From NCBI GenBank assembly GCA_013698525.1, contig JACCSM010000008.1:1-6378 (forward strand): 6,378 nt of DNA, given 5' to 3'. The notes under the pieces were generated by a model, which did not search any database, was not told the origin of the DNA, and was given only the letters and a program-made list of their open reading frames with translations. Each line of letters opens with the position of its first letter. Position 1 is the first letter of the stretch. Both the position numbers and the translations under genes were made by a program. Source of the DNA: Rubrobacteraceae bacterium (GTDB lineage Bacteria > Actinomycetota > Rubrobacteria > Rubrobacterales > Rubrobacteraceae). This document shows positions 5,824 through 6,378 of this stretch, in pieces.

Positions 5824-6378
5824 CGACCATGCGCTCTTTCGCGAGGGGCTCATCTCGCTCCTCTCCTACCAGGACGATTTCGCCGTCGTTGGAGAGGCCG
5901 AAAACGCCGAGAGCGCCCTGGGCCAGGCGCGTGCGCTTGAGCCGGACATCGTACTGATGGATATCGAACTCCCGGGAGAGGACGGCGTTGCCGCGACCCG
6001 GCGGCTGACGACGGAATTACCCGCCGTCACCGTCGTGATGCTGACGGTTCGCGACGACAGCCAGACCCTCTTCGAGGCTATCAAGGCGGGGGCGCAAGGC
6101 TATCTGGTCAAGAATGCGCGGTCCCGGGAGCTCCTGGAGCATCTCCGGGGCCTGGCGCGGGGCGAGGCTGCGATCTCGCGTCGCATGGCTGCCCGGATTT
6201 TGGAAGAGATTCGGAGCCAAACTGAGCTCTTCGGGTCCGAGGAAGCGCTCACGGCCCGAGAGATGGACGTGCTGGAGCTGGTGGCGGCGCGTCTCTCCAA
6301 CGCCGAGGTCGCCGAGCGGCTGGTGGTCAGCGAGCACACAGTCAAGAATCACATGAAGAGCATTCTCTCCAAGCTCCA
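5795..6378 (+). CDS. NarL/FixJ-family response regulator (REC plus LuxR-type HTH), 3' end cut off
   Basis: The ATG at 5795 lies inside the end of the kinase gene, with GAGGGAG 7 nt upstream, giving a 29-bp overlap and probable translational coupling. The 194 codons in the window cover nearly the whole protein. The receiver domain (about 3-120) has the acidic pair Asp10-Asp11, phospho-acceptor Asp56 in VLMDIELPG, Thr84 and Lys106 in GYLVKN, all key residues present. A linker leads to the LuxR-type HTH (about 150-194), LTAREMDVLELVAARLSNAEVA and onward to the recognition helix SEHTVKNHMKSIL. The window ends within this last helix, so perhaps 10-20 residues are missing. Phosphorylation by the adjacent kinase should promote dimerisation and DNA binding. 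Targets are not visible in the window. Confidence 0.95.
   Translation, partial: MQPLRLLLVDDHALFREGLISLLSYQDDFAVVGEAENAESALGQARALEPDIVLMDIELPGEDGVAATRRLTTELPAVTVVMLTVRDDSQTLFEAIKAGAQGYLVKNARSRELLEHLRGLARGEAAISRRMAARILEEIRSQTELFGSEEALTAREMDVLELVAARLSNAEVAERLVVSEHTVKNHMKSILSKL

Noticed and set aside
1..6378. CRISPR array, insertion sequence, integrase or phage genes
   Set aside because: No regularly spaced repeats, transposase or integrase motifs, or paired terminal repeats were seen on either strand.

Overview
The window looks like chromosomal DNA of a high-G+C bacterium, most likely an actinomycete-type Gram-positive (Actinomycetota, possibly a deep branch such as Rubrobacteria). This rests on GC-rich codons, GTG starts, and the style of the CsoR, TetR and NarL-type proteins. 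The placement is an inference; no marker gene is present.

Left part (1-3540), all leftward, is a copper-homeostasis locus. The operon copA-csoR-copZ encodes a P1B-1 Cu(I)-exporting ATPase (3474-973), a CsoR-type Cu(I)-sensing repressor (928-587) and a CopZ/Atx1-like copper chaperone (560-351). A promoter with a perfect TTGACA -35 box and a CsoR-like operator lies just upstream of copA. Beyond copZ come two hairpins, then a second promoter with a closely related operator-like site, then the start of another leftward gene (103-1, cut by the window edge). Its N-terminus is a clear twin-arginine signal peptide. The shared operator suggests an exported copper-responsive protein, with multicopper oxidase the leading guess. 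Together the genes would sense Cu(I) with CsoR, carry it with CopZ, expel it with CopA, and possibly handle it outside the membrane with the Tat-exported protein.

Middle part (3541-3948) has no gene I can support. It holds several inverted repeats and separates the copper promoter from the next unit.

Right part (3949-6378) holds a leftward TetR-family regulator gene broken by one in-frame TGA, and a divergent rightward two-component system. The latter is a short membrane HisKA_3/NarX-LiaS-type histidine kinase (4870-5823) overlapping by 29 bp a NarL/FixJ-type response regulator (5795 to the window end, lacking only the last residues). A good sigma70-like promoter before the kinase overlaps an inverted repeat (GATAC-N4-GTATC) that resembles a TetR-type operator. 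So the broken TetR may once have controlled this two-component system.

Most of the window consists of well-known families. I see no clear sign of a wholly new system. The parts most worth following are the edge Tat-signal gene with its shared operator, the in-frame stop in tetR, and the operator-promoter overlap.
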